Shown piece by piece: positions 9,736 through 19,348 of a stretch of 64,000 nucleotides of DNA. Position 1 is the first letter of the stretch. Every line of letters begins with the position of its first letter. The DNA lies in contig JACQWQ010000010.1 in assembly GCA_016209205.1 (NCBI GenBank), positions 17,810-81,809 on the forward strand. The letters run 5' to 3'. Position numbers and translations under genes: made by a program. The notes below the pieces were generated by a model. It made no database searches. It saw nothing but the letters and a program-made list of their open reading frames with translations, and was not told the DNA's origin. This DNA is from Chloroflexota bacterium (GTDB lineage: Bacteria > Chloroflexota > Anaerolineae > UBA4142 > SHND01).

Positions 9736-11493
9736 ATGCAAGCTAGAAAAGCACTCGTGATGGCGCTGGTGGTTCTGGGAACCAGCGCCTTTTTGTTGCC
9801 GATGATGGTTTCCGCCGCGAATTGGAGTACTCCATTCGCGCTCGGGGGAGGGGGGACAAAACCTGCCGTCGCTATTGATGCCAGTGGAAATCAACACTAT
9901 GTTTGGTGGACCTCCAACGGTGGGATTCAGTACTCGAAATGCACAGGACAGGGCGGTAAAGGATGCAGTTCCCCAAAGAATCTCCCGACCAGTGGCGCTT
10001 CGTACTATCCCAGCATCGCGATTGATCCGCAAGGACGCCCCAACGTCGTCTTTGAATCCAAAGTGGGTGACTCGGCAAAATACGCGGTCTATTGGACGCG
10101 CCTGCAAGGCAGCAATTGGACCAGTCCCAAGCGCATTACGCGAGAGCCGTATTCCGAATTACCTGACATTGCCATCGGTCCGGGCGGTGTGATTCATGTC
10201 ATTTATCAAAGCAAGCAGAATGACACGGGTTACGTGTATTACACTCAGAGCAATGGTGGTTTCGAGTTTTCGGCGGCGCAAGAGCTCGACGCGGCACAGT
10301 CCGATGCGCCGCTTGCGGAATTCGGCAAATTGGCAGCCCAGGGCAAAGCGCCCGAAGCCGCCGAAGGATCCCAGTTGAGCAATGGGCTTTACCCGCGCAT
10401 CGCCGCCGACGAAAATGATAGCGCGCACGTAGTGTGGAACGCGCCTTCTCCATACGGCATCAAATACCGATATCAAAGCCAAGGCAGTTTTGGCAGCACC
10501 CTCAATGTTGCGAGCGGACAAAAAGACCAAACGCCGGATGTGACCGTGGCGCCGAATGGTCACGTTGGAATTGTTTGGGGCACCTACGACGATTTCAATG
10601 ATGCGTTCGCCGAATACGACAACGGGCGCCAGGAAAACAGAATCAACGATATTGACGATGGTTTGGCGCAAAGTCTGTGGCCCAAAATCGCCGCTGACTG
10701 TGCGGGGAATTTCCATTTCGTCTTTCAAGGCAGCGTGAATAACGACAGCGCATGGAATATTTACCACCGGTCGTACGATCCCAGCACCAACAGTCTCGGC
10801 GCGCGCGAGACGATCGCGAAAATTGCAGCATCAGAACAGACACCCGCGGTGGATGCAACAAACATCGCGGCGATTGTGTACACCAACACCACCAACGGCA
10901 TCATTGATGCGTCAACCGCAAACTTGAATATCCAATGCACGCGCGGCGCAACCGAGACGCCGACCAATACGCCGACCATCACCGAAACACCGACCATCAC
11001 CAACACGCCCGACCCGAACATCACCCCGACGGAAACGCCCACTCCAACGGCGACACCCACCGTCGGCGGCGCGATTTGGGTGCCCAACACGAGCAAGGAC
11101 ATTATCTATCGCAAGACGTGGAAAAAGATCAACAACAACAAAGCCACCGACGACAACTATTCCCGGTGTGAAAAAAACGGCGCTTGTGAAAAGCGCGCGG
11201 CCGCCAAGGTTCTGGTGCCGGATGGTTATACCCGCGTAAAATGGTACACTGCCAAAGCCAAGAGTTATGGCATTACCAATGTGTTTATCAACGACCAATT
11301 TGCTGGAAAGGTTGACCTGTGTAAAGGGAGTTCGAGCTTGGCGCCGACATTCTTTAGCAAGACCTATACGATTCCGGCGCGGACGGACGGACAGCCCCGC
11401 TCGTTTGAAATCGGCGCACCGGGCAAACACAGCAGTTGTTCCCCCTACAATTCGAACTTTATCGTCGTTGACGGGTTCGAAATTCTCCCGTAG
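9736..11493 (+). CDS. Secreted beta-propeller-like protein with Pro/Thr-rich linker and novel Cys-containing C-terminal domain
   Basis: Signal peptide; repeated NxHYVWW/RPNVVFES/AHVVWNAPSPYGI segments; TPTNTPTITETPT linker; paralog of 12966-14837. Confidence 0.75.
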   Translation: MQARKALVMALVVLGTSAFLLPMMVSAANWSTPFALGGGGTKPAVAIDASGNQHYVWWTSNGGIQYSKCTGQGGKGCSSPKNLPTSGASYYPSIAIDPQGRPNVVFESKVGDSAKYAVYWTRLQGSNWTSPKRITREPYSELPDIAIGPGGVIHVIYQSKQNDTGYVYYTQSNGGFEFSAAQELDAAQSDAPLAEFGKLAAQGKAPEAAEGSQLSNGLYPRIAADENDSAHVVWNAPSPYGIKYRYQSQGSFGSTLNVASGQKDQTPDVTVAPNGHVGIVWGTYDDFNDAFAEYDNGRQENRINDIDDGLAQSLWPKIAADCAGNFHFVFQGSVNNDSAWNIYHRSYDPSTNSLGARETIAKIAASEQTPAVDATNIAAIVYTNTTNGIIDASTANLNIQCTRGATETPTNTPTITETPTITNTPDPNITPTETPTPTATPTVGGAIWVPNTSKDIIYRKTWKKINNNKATDDNYSRCEKNGACEKRAAAKVLVPDGYTRVKWYTAKAKSYGITNVFINDQFAGKVDLCKGSSSLAPTFFSKTYTIPARTDGQPRSFEIGAPGKHSSCSPYNSNFIVVDGFEILP

Positions 11494-11499
11494 CTGCCC

Positions 11500-11538
11500 A
11501 AAACCTTCGAGGTCTCGAAAACCTCGAAGGTTTTTTCG
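11500..11538 (+). terminator. Rho-independent terminator
   Basis: AAAACCTTCGAGGT ctcgaaa ACCTCGAAGGTTTTTT. Confidence 0.8.
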
Positions 11539-11541
11539 CTC

Positions 11542-12780
11542 ATGCGTATTCTTTATGTCATCGCGATGTACGGGCCCGAATATCTCGGCAATCTGATTCA
11601 TCGCGAGCTTGGACACGAATTTACTCAGCGTGGGCATACCTTTGACGTCTTTGCTTTGTCTGCCGCGCGCGAAATGCAAGGGCGCGCGGCGGACAGCATC
11701 GAACAAGACATTCACGTCCACCGCGCCGTCGCTGCCGGATATGCACTGCCCAATGCCCTGAACGCGCTGGCAAAACCCTTTTTGCACTATGATCGGTTTG
11801 GCGCGGGACTGGTCGCACTCGCGCGTTATCTGTGGCAGCACCCGCGTTATGACGTAATCCTCGCCGAAGGCGCGTATCCGTTCGGCGCGATGTGCACGCT
11901 TGCCGGTCCCACCTCCGAGTTACTGGTCACCGTCGCGGGCGGCGATTTTATTGACAGCCCCGCGACGAGTTATGGCTACGGACGCTTTCGCACCGCGCGC
12001 GCGTTAATGCGTTACACGTTCCAACGCGCCGCCGCGATCCGCGTGACGACGCCGCTGGTGCGCGAACGCGTGCTCGCCCTCGACGCGCCGCCCGAACGCG
12101 TCGCGCTCATCCCGCGCAACATTGCCGCGTATTGTTATCCGCCGCCGGAAATTCCCCTCTCCGAGTTTCGCGCCCAAGCGCGCGATACGCTGCGCGAAAA
12201 ACACGCGCTCGGCAATGCGCGCCTTATTGCCGCCGTAGGACGTCTATTACCTATCAAGGGCTTTGACACACTCCTTCGCGCGCTGCCTACATTGATTGAC
12301 AAGGCGGGCGATACGCGCGTGCTGCTCGTCGGACCGAATCGCGTGGATCCCAAACTCGGCGACTATCAAGCCCATCTCACGCGCCTTGCCGCCGAGTCGA
12401 ATGTCGCAGACCGCGTTTTGTTCACTGGCGCGATCGCGCATCCGGACATGCGCGCGCTGCTTGCCGCCGTAGATGTGATTGCCGTGCCCAGCGTTTTGGA
12501 AGGAATGAACAAGGTGGCGGTCGAAGGCGCGGCCGTCGGGACGCCCAGCGTGGTCACGCGCACGGCAGGCATTGCCGATTTATTGCGCGACGCGCGCGCG
12601 GGCGAAATCGTCGCAGAAAATTCGCCCGACGCGCTGGCGCAGGGGTTAGCACGTGTGCTGTGCGACCCTGATCTGCGTCAAGCATACATCGCGCAGGGGC
12701 TGGATTTTGCGGCGCAGTTTTCCTCGCCTCGCGTCGGCGCGGCGCTGATGGCTTTGTGCGAAAAAATCGCTCATCCATAA
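11542..12780 (+). CDS. GT4-family glycosyltransferase
   Basis: AAVGRLLPIKGFDTLLRALP; VPSVLEGMNKVAVEGAAVGTPSVVT. Confidence 0.9.
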   Translation: MRILYVIAMYGPEYLGNLIHRELGHEFTQRGHTFDVFALSAAREMQGRAADSIEQDIHVHRAVAAGYALPNALNALAKPFLHYDRFGAGLVALARYLWQHPRYDVILAEGAYPFGAMCTLAGPTSELLVTVAGGDFIDSPATSYGYGRFRTARALMRYTFQRAAAIRVTTPLVRERVLALDAPPERVALIPRNIAAYCYPPPEIPLSEFRAQARDTLREKHALGNARLIAAVGRLLPIKGFDTLLRALPTLIDKAGDTRVLLVGPNRVDPKLGDYQAHLTRLAAESNVADRVLFTGAIAHPDMRALLAAVDVIAVPSVLEGMNKVAVEGAAVGTPSVVTRTAGIADLLRDARAGEIVAENSPDALAQGLARVLCDPDLRQAYIAQGLDFAAQFSSPRVGAALMALCEKIAHP

Positions 12781-12848
12781 GACCCCAAGTGTTTTTGACG
12801 CGCGACGCGACTTGATTTGCGACATCGTCGAAAAACACTTGGGGTCTT
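12779..12848. repeat. Fold-back element AAGACCCCAAGTGTTTTT...AAAAACACTTGGGGTCTT (copy 1)
   Basis: 18-bp terminal inverted repeats; starts inside the TAA stop codon of the GT4 gene. Confidence 0.88.
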
Positions 12849-12965
12849 GCGAACGGGCTAACCAATTGGACTATTGACCTGCGCGCGCGCCCTTGTTAAA
12901 TTAGACAGTTGAGGCGGACACGCGCGTAATTTACCCGGCAAGCACGTGTCCCCGGAGGAACTCGC

Positions 12966-14837
12966 ATGAAGCTTTATCGCGTTTTACTTGTCGCGCTCGG
13001 CATTCTGTTAGTTGGAGCGCTCTTGATACCGCTTACCGCGTCCGCCGCGACCTGGAATCCACCCTACAATCTCGGCAGCGGCAGTACCAAACCATCCGTC
13101 GCCATTGATTCGCAAGGCAACATCCATTATGTTTGGTGGGAGCCGACCTCCAAAGTTATTCAGTACACCGTCTGCACAGGATTGACGAAAGGCACTTGCC
13201 GCGCCGCCGAGACTTTGCCCAACAACGGCAACGATTCATATTTTCCCAATATCGCGCTGGACCCCCAAGAACGCCCGAATGTGGTCTGGGAATCGCGCGA
13301 CGGCGGTTCGTATTCCGTGTATTGGTCGCGTTACGAAAATGGCAAGTGGGGCGCGATCAAAAAAATTTCCGCAGAACCCTACAGCGAGTTGCCCGATATT
13401 GCGATCGGACCGCAAGGCATGATCCATGTCGTGTATCAAAGCAAACAGGACAACACGGGCTATGTCTATTACGTGGAAAGCAACGACGGCTTTGGAACAA
13501 TGCGCGCGCAACAATTGGGCGCGAGCGTTTCGGATGCGCCGATTGATGTAGCCGCCGAAGCGGTGGACAAAGGGCTTGCTCCGGAAGGGCAACAGCTGAC
13601 GAACGGTCTATTCCCACGCTTGACCGCCGACAACGACGACCTCGCGCACGTCGTTTGGAGCGTGCCCTCGCCTTATGGCATTTACTATCGCATCCAAAAA
13701 AGCGATGGTAGTTTTGCCAAAAAAATTACAGTTTCCAAAGATCACAAAGACCAGACTCCTGATATTACATTTTCGCCCAATGGTTCTGTTGGCATCCTGT
13801 GGGGCACGTACGATAATTTCAATATCGCATTCGCAGAATACAATGCCGGGCAGCTCGACTTGGTCAAATATGACGTTGACGGCGGACTGGCGCAATCGCT
13901 ATGGCCCCGTGTCGCGACGGATTGCACGGGCGTGTACCATTTTGCATTTCAGGGCAAAGTCACGACCGACGGCAATTGGGACATTTTTGCGCGCACCTAC
14001 GATGCGGGCACAAATAAATTTGGCAAACGCGTCACCATCGGCGACACGGGTTCAAAAGAGGAAACCCCCGCAATTGCCGTAACTCACCTCGGGGCAATCG
14101 TGTATGGCAACACGAGCAACAACTTGACAATGGGCAGCACCGCCGACCTCGGTATTACATGCGGCAGCTCGCCAACCAACACGCCCACGGACACTGCCAC
14201 GCTGATCCCGACGGCGACCAATACGACCGATCCTGGATCCACACCGACCCACACGCCAACTCCGACCGATACAACCACGCCGGGTTCCACGCCAAGCGAA
14301 ACACCCACCGAAACGCCGTCGCCCACTGCGACGGACACGCCCACCGCGCCGCCGACCGCGACGGACGCTGCTACCGATACGCCCACCGCAACACCCACTG
14401 TTACCACGTCGAGCGGCAACGAACACATCCCATCAAACGATCCACGCATCGTCTACAAAGGCACGTGGAAAGAATTCAAAGAGAAAGACGCGTCGGACAA
14501 GTTGTATGCGCGCTGCGGCGGAAACAAAGTTTGCAAAAAGAATTGGTCAGCGGAATTGAATTTCACTGGCGGGACGCGCGTCGAATGGGAAACGGTGTAT
14601 GCCAAAACGTATGGCAAAGTCATCGTACTGATTGACGGCGCGCCATTCGAGCAAGTGGATTTGTGCCGCCTCAACCGGAAATCGGCGCTGCCGCGTTTTC
14701 GCACCCGTTCCTACATTCTGGGCGGCGACGCGACAACGCCGCACAGCATCAAAATCAAGGCGCTGGGCAGGCATTCCAAATGTTCGCCGTACGACGTCAA
14801 TTACGTCTCTGTAGACGGCTTTAACATTATTCGCTGA
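12966..14837 (+). CDS. Secreted beta-propeller-like protein with Pro/Thr-rich linker (paralog of 9736-11493)
   Basis: Shared N-terminal repeats, TPTPTDTTTPGSTPSETPTETP linker, C-terminal RIVYKGTWKEFK...HSKCSPYDVNYVSVDGFNIIR. Confidence 0.78.
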   Translation: MKLYRVLLVALGILLVGALLIPLTASAATWNPPYNLGSGSTKPSVAIDSQGNIHYVWWEPTSKVIQYTVCTGLTKGTCRAAETLPNNGNDSYFPNIALDPQERPNVVWESRDGGSYSVYWSRYENGKWGAIKKISAEPYSELPDIAIGPQGMIHVVYQSKQDNTGYVYYVESNDGFGTMRAQQLGASVSDAPIDVAAEAVDKGLAPEGQQLTNGLFPRLTADNDDLAHVVWSVPSPYGIYYRIQKSDGSFAKKITVSKDHKDQTPDITFSPNGSVGILWGTYDNFNIAFAEYNAGQLDLVKYDVDGGLAQSLWPRVATDCTGVYHFAFQGKVTTDGNWDIFARTYDAGTNKFGKRVTIGDTGSKEETPAIAVTHLGAIVYGNTSNNLTMGSTADLGITCGSSPTNTPTDTATLIPTATNTTDPGSTPTHTPTPTDTTTPGSTPSETPTETPSPTATDTPTAPPTATDAATDTPTATPTVTTSSGNEHIPSNDPRIVYKGTWKEFKEKDASDKLYARCGGNKVCKKNWSAELNFTGGTRVEWETVYAKTYGKVIVLIDGAPFEQVDLCRLNRKSALPRFRTRSYILGGDATTPHSIKIKALGRHSKCSPYDVNYVSVDGFNIIR

Positions 14838-14843
14838 TTCACC

Positions 14844-14878
14844 AAAAACGTCAGAGCACCGCAAGCTCTGACGTTTTT
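14844..14878 (+). terminator. Rho-independent terminator
   Basis: AAAAACGTCAGAGC accgcaa GCTCTGACGTTTTT. Confidence 0.8.
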
Positions 14879-14900
14879 CGTTCGCCCCGCCGCGCAATGC

Positions 14901-14969
14901 AAGACCCCAAGTGTTTTTCAACCACGCTGTGCATCACGCCGCGCCGCGCACTGAAAACACTTGGGGTCT
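14901..14969. repeat. Fold-back element AAGACCCCAAGTGTTTTTCA...TGAAAACACTTGGGGTCT (copy 2)
   Basis: Same terminal repeats as 12779 and 17495, different interior. Confidence 0.88.
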
Positions 14970-15086
14970 GGGTGGACTTGCATTTGACGCGCCGCATTCA
15001 CAACGCGTATAATTTGAATATCCTTTTGCACCGCTTGTTTTTGCAGCTTACAAAGTCCTCGCGAGGGTGTCGTCTACGGGTATTCC

Positions 15087-16001
15087 ATGCTCAACGAAAT
15101 CACGCGCGGCCTGCAGCAGCCGCAAAAACAATTGCCCAGTAAGCTGTTCTACGACGAACAGGGTTCCAACCGGTTTGAAGAAATTAGCGCGTTGGAGGAA
15201 TATTATCTCACGCGCACCGAGATTGCGATTCTGCGAGAGCACCTATGCGAGATTGCCGCGCGCATCGGTCCGCAGCGCCTCTTGATCGAGTTCGGCAGCG
15301 GCAGCAGTAAAAAAACGCGCCTTTTGCTCGACGCGTTAGAGGACGTCGCGGGCTATGTGCCGATTGACATCTCACGGGAATTGCTCTTGCACGCGACAGC
15401 CGAACTCGAAGCCGCGTACCCCCGCCTCCCGATTATTCCGGTTCATGCGGACTATACGATTCCCTTTACGCTTCCACCTATCGCTTGCCAGGCGACACAC
15501 AAAGTTGCCTTTTTCCCCGGCTCGACCGTCGGTAATTTTTATCCGCCCGAAGTGATCGCGTTTCTGCGCCGCGTGGCGGATTTGGTTGGCGCCGGCGGCG
15601 GCTTGCTCATTGGCGTGGACCTGAAAAAGAATCCCGCGCTGCTCCATCGCGCCTACAATGATGCGGCAGGCGTCACGGCGCAATTCAATTTGAATTTGCT
15701 CGCGCGTCTCAACCGCGAGTTTGGCGCGGACTTTCCGCTCGACCAATTCGCACATCACGCGTTTTACAATGAAACGGAAGGTCGCATCGAAATGCACTTG
15801 ATCGCGCAGGATGACCTGAGCGTGCGACTCGATGGCTGTCAAATTACTATTCGGCGCGGCGAGAGTATTTTGACCGAAGTTTCGTACGAATACGCGTTGG
15901 ACGAATTCGCCGCGCTGGCGGCGCAAGCCCAGTTTGAGGTGGACGCGGTGTGGACCGACGCGCAACAATTCTTTAGCGTGCAATATCTGGTGGCGCGTTG
16001 A
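15087..16001 (+). CDS. egtD: L-histidine N(alpha)-methyltransferase EgtD-like
   Basis: KLFYDEQGSNRFEEISALEEYYLTRTE; LIEFGSGSSKKTRLLLDAL; FFPGSTVGNF. Confidence 0.9.
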   Translation: MLNEITRGLQQPQKQLPSKLFYDEQGSNRFEEISALEEYYLTRTEIAILREHLCEIAARIGPQRLLIEFGSGSSKKTRLLLDALEDVAGYVPIDISRELLLHATAELEAAYPRLPIIPVHADYTIPFTLPPIACQATHKVAFFPGSTVGNFYPPEVIAFLRRVADLVGAGGGLLIGVDLKKNPALLHRAYNDAAGVTAQFNLNLLARLNREFGADFPLDQFAHHAFYNETEGRIEMHLIAQDDLSVRLDGCQITIRRGESILTEVSYEYALDEFAALAAQAQFEVDAVWTDAQQFFSVQYLVAR

Positions 16002-16116
16002 TCCACGAAGGACACGAAGGGTTTCTTGGTGTCCTTCGCGGATTACACGGTTGGCACACCCGCTGAACGCGCGTCGCCAACCTCTGCATGATTTTGTCGT
16101 GAAACAGGGGGCAAAA

Positions 16117-17403
16117 ATGATTCGACCATCTGCATTCAAGTTGAGTGCGGCGGGGGCAGAGCTCATCGAGCCGCTCGAGGAGGCGCGTGAGCGCGAACGG
16201 GCGCTCATTGCGGATTCGAGCGACGCGCAAATGTTGGGCTTGGCGATGCACATTATCGAACCGCCGATTTGGGAACCGGGGCACGTCGGCTGGTTTCAGG
16301 AACGCTGGATTTTGCGCAACCTCGATCAAGCCGCCCCGCTTTTTCCTAACGCCGATTCGTTGTACGATTCGTTCAACATTCCGAACGCACAGCGTTGGGA
16401 TTTGCGTTTTCCGTCCTGTCGAGAAACAATCGAATACATTGACGCAGTGCTGCAGCGGACGCGTAAACGGTTAGAGGGCCAAGCGCCGAGCGCGCAGGAA
16501 ATTTATTTCTATCGCCTCGCGTTGTATCACGAGGACATGCACACGGAAACGCTGCACCACATTCGCCAAACGCTGGGTTATCCCACGCCGATGCTGCCCG
16601 GTGTGCCGCCGCACGCCCCCCACCTTCCGATTGACCCCACTTTCGAACCGCACGATGTTGCGGCGCCCGGCGGCGCGTTTTGTCTTGGCGCAACTACCAA
16701 CATTCCTTTCGTCTTTGACAATGAAAAATGGGCGCACGCCGTCGAGGTCGCGCCGTTTCGCATTTCCGCGACGGTGGTGACCACTGCCGAGTTTCAAAAA
16801 TTTGTCGAAGCGGGCGGCTATCACGACGCGGGGCTGTGGAGCGCGGAAGGTTGGGAATGGCGACAGCGCAGCAACGCAACCCATCCGGTGTATTGGACAC
16901 GTGACGCGGATGGTAAATGGTTGTGGCGGCGTTTTGACACGCTGGCGCCCCTGAAACCATTTTTGCCGATGATGCACGTCAATTGGTTCGAGGCGAACGC
17001 GTACTGCGCGTGGGCGGGACGCCGATTGCCGACCGAAGCGGAATGGGAACTCGCCGCGAGCGCGGAACCCGCACGCGATGGGCGCGGCATCCCCTCGGCT
17101 GTGCTCGGGGCCGGCTCTGAGCGCAAGCGCCGCTATCCCTGGGGCGACGAACCGCCAACGCGCGAACGCGCCAATCTCGATTCCGCCGCGCGCGGCGTGG
17201 TGGACGTACGCGCGCTCGCCGCAGGCGACAGCGCGCTGGGCTGCCGTCAGATGATCGGGAATGTGTGGGAATGGACGGCGGATACGTTCGACGCGTACCC
17301 GGGCTTTGTGCTCGATCCGTACGCCGAATACTCGGCGCCGTCATTCGGACAGCAAAAGGTGCTGCGCGGCGGCGGCTGGGCGACGCGCGGGCGGCTCATT
17401 TGA
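16117..17403 (+). CDS. egtB: EgtB/SenA-like ergothioneine (or selenoneine) synthase; reading frame interrupted by in-frame TGA at 17401
   Basis: DinB-like N-terminus HVGWFQERWILR, YHEDMHTETL metal motif, formylglycine-type domain; homology appears to continue past TGA as NTFRNFYTPDRNNIFAGFRTCARD to 17478. Confidence 0.85.
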   Translation: MIRPSAFKLSAAGAELIEPLEEARERERALIADSSDAQMLGLAMHIIEPPIWEPGHVGWFQERWILRNLDQAAPLFPNADSLYDSFNIPNAQRWDLRFPSCRETIEYIDAVLQRTRKRLEGQAPSAQEIYFYRLALYHEDMHTETLHHIRQTLGYPTPMLPGVPPHAPHLPIDPTFEPHDVAAPGGAFCLGATTNIPFVFDNEKWAHAVEVAPFRISATVVTTAEFQKFVEAGGYHDAGLWSAEGWEWRQRSNATHPVYWTRDADGKWLWRRFDTLAPLKPFLPMMHVNWFEANAYCAWAGRRLPTEAEWELAASAEPARDGRGIPSAVLGAGSERKRRYPWGDEPPTRERANLDSAARGVVDVRALAAGDSALGCRQMIGNVWEWTADTFDAYPGFVLDPYAEYSAPSFGQQKVLRGGGWATRGRLI

Positions 17404-17494
17404 AATACGTTTCGCAATTTTTACACGCCCGACCGCAACAATATCTTTGCGGGCTTTCGCACGTGCGCGCGCGACTGAGCGCAGCGGAAGCCCC

Positions 17495-17596
17495 AAGACC
17501 CCAAGTGTTTTTGCCGCAGCGCGCGACTCGATGAACGATATCGTTGCGATGTGGCGATGTAGTTCATCGCATGTATCGCCAAACACTTGGGGTCTT
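17495..17596. repeat. Fold-back element AAGACCCCAAGTGTTTTT...AAACACTTGGGGTCTT (copy 3)
   Basis: Same terminal inverted repeats as 12779 and 14901. Confidence 0.88.
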
Positions 17597-17635
17597 GGAC
17601 GCGTGTACGAGAGCAGTTGCACTGCGAGGAACCCT

Positions 17636-18058
17636 ATGCGACAACTTTTAACCCTGAGCCACGATGACGCGCAGCGTGCGGTGAACGCGATGCGTGACGA
17701 GGCGCTGCGTCGCGGCCAAGCCGGCGTCATCGTCGTCAGCGACGCGCACGGCGAACTCATCGCGCTCTTGCGCATGGACGGCGCGCCGCTTTCATCCATT
17801 CAAATCGCGCTAAATAAAGCGTACACTGCCGCGCGTGAACGCAAACCCTCGTACGAGGTCGGACAAAAAGCGCGCGACCCCGAGCGCGGTTTTCCTATGA
17901 CCAACTTTGGCGAATTGCGTTACACGACATGGGGCGGCGGCCTGCCCGTCTTGATCGAAGGCGAAGTTATCGGCGCCGTCGCCATTAGCGGCTTGCCCGA
18001 AAGCGAAGATATGGAAATCGCGGAAATCGGCAGAATGGCGGCGTTGGGGATTCTTTGA
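17636..18058 (+). CDS. GlcG/HbpS family heme-binding-like protein
   Basis: LSHDDAQRAVNAM...GVIVVSDAHGELIALLRMDGAPLSSIQIALNKAYTA; GGLPVLIEGEVIGAVAISG. Confidence 0.85.
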   Translation: MRQLLTLSHDDAQRAVNAMRDEALRRGQAGVIVVSDAHGELIALLRMDGAPLSSIQIALNKAYTAARERKPSYEVGQKARDPERGFPMTNFGELRYTTWGGGLPVLIEGEVIGAVAISGLPESEDMEIAEIGRMAALGIL

Positions 18059-18103
18059 GTTCCATCAGTTCCTCGAGTTCCGTCTTGAGGGAACTTGAGA
18101 ATT
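18051..18103. repeat. Nonamer fold-back (TGAGTTCCA TCAGTTCCT CGAGTTCCG ... GGGAACTTGAG)
   Basis: 9-bp periodic units followed by their inverted complement; contains the upstream gene's TGA. Confidence 0.7.
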
Positions 18104-18116
18104 GAGGGAGCGCACC

Positions 18117-19094
18117 ATGAATATGCTTTATCGCACCTTTGGACGCACGGGTTGGCAGATCAGCGAAATCGGGTACGGCATGTGGGGCATGGGCGGCTGG
18201 ACCGAATCGGATGACGCAGAATCGCTGCGCGCACTGCATTTGGCAGTCGAACTCGGCTGTAATTTTTTCGACACCGCGTGGGCGTACGGCGACGGACACA
18301 GCGAGCAGTTATTCAATCAACTCGCCCGCGCGCACCCCGACAAGCTGTTGTATATCGCGACAAAAATCCCGCCCGAGAATCGCATCTGGCCCTCGCGGCG
18401 CGGATTCAAATTGCGGGACGTCTTCCCCGCCGACTATATCAAAGAGTACACCGAAAAGAGTTTGACCAACCTCGGCGTCGAGACGGTTCATGTCCAGCAG
18501 TTTCATGTTTGGGAAGACGATTGGGCAGAGATGGACGAATGGCAGCGCGCGATGGAAGATTTGAAACGCGACGGAAAAATTCAAGCGGTCGGCATCAGCA
18601 TCAACCGTTGGGAACCGTGGAATGGAGTTCGCACGTTGCGCACAGGTAAAATGGATGCAGTGCAAGTGATTTACAACATCTTTGACCAGAATCCCGAAGA
18701 CGAATTGTTCCCCGTGTGCGACGAATTCAACGTCGGCGTCATCGCACGCGTACCTTTCGACGAAGGCACGTTGACCGGCACGCTTACCAAAGATTCCAAA
18801 TGGGCACAAGGCGATTGGCGCAACACCTATTTCGTTCCCGAAAATCTGAACGCGTCGGTTGACCGCGCTGAAGCATTGCGCCCGCTGATTCCCGCTGGCG
18901 TGACCATGGCTGAAATGGCGCTGCGTTGGATTTTGGCGAACAGAACGGTTTCAACCATTATTCCCGGCATGCGCAAAGAAAAAAATGTGCGCGCCAACAT
19001 CGCGACCAGCGATGGAGTTTTGCTCTCTGACGACCTCATGCGCGAATTGAAAAAACATCGTTGGGATCGCATCCCCACCGAGTGGTCGCAATGA
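18117..19094 (+). CDS. Aldo/keto reductase
   Basis: RTFGRTGWQISEIGYGMWGMGGW; FFDTAWAYGDGHSEQL. Confidence 0.9.
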   Translation: MNMLYRTFGRTGWQISEIGYGMWGMGGWTESDDAESLRALHLAVELGCNFFDTAWAYGDGHSEQLFNQLARAHPDKLLYIATKIPPENRIWPSRRGFKLRDVFPADYIKEYTEKSLTNLGVETVHVQQFHVWEDDWAEMDEWQRAMEDLKRDGKIQAVGISINRWEPWNGVRTLRTGKMDAVQVIYNIFDQNPEDELFPVCDEFNVGVIARVPFDEGTLTGTLTKDSKWAQGDWRNTYFVPENLNASVDRAEALRPLIPAGVTMAEMALRWILANRTVSTIIPGMRKEKNVRANIATSDGVLLSDDLMRELKKHRWDRIPTEWSQ

Positions 19095-19348
19095 AAGCAA
19101 TGGAACAAAAATTTGATCAAAACACGACCGCGAAATGCGGCGCGCCCGATTCAGGCAAATACTTTCGCTACATGCCAGAATTCGTCGGTTTTACCGCCGA
19201 AGACGAGCAAGCCATCGTCCAAACCAAAGCGATTCTTGAAAAACAGCAGTTTCCCTCGAATTACATCCCGCGCCCGCCGTGCAAAAAACGAAAATCGTCA
19301 CCATCGCGCGTGCGGACGATATTCAGGAAGGCGAGCGTAAAATTGTGA
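19091..19348 (+). pseudogene. Truncated protoglobin-like N-terminal fragment
   Basis: KYFRYMPEFVGFTAEDEQAIVQTKAILEK resembles the protoglobin N-terminus, then loses homology and overlaps the Rieske gene. Confidence 0.4.

Noticed and set aside
17401-17403. Selenocysteine codon in EgtB/SenA
   Set aside because: Expected residue is Arg-like rather than Cys, and no clear SECIS hairpin immediately downstream; nonsense mutation or error is more likely.
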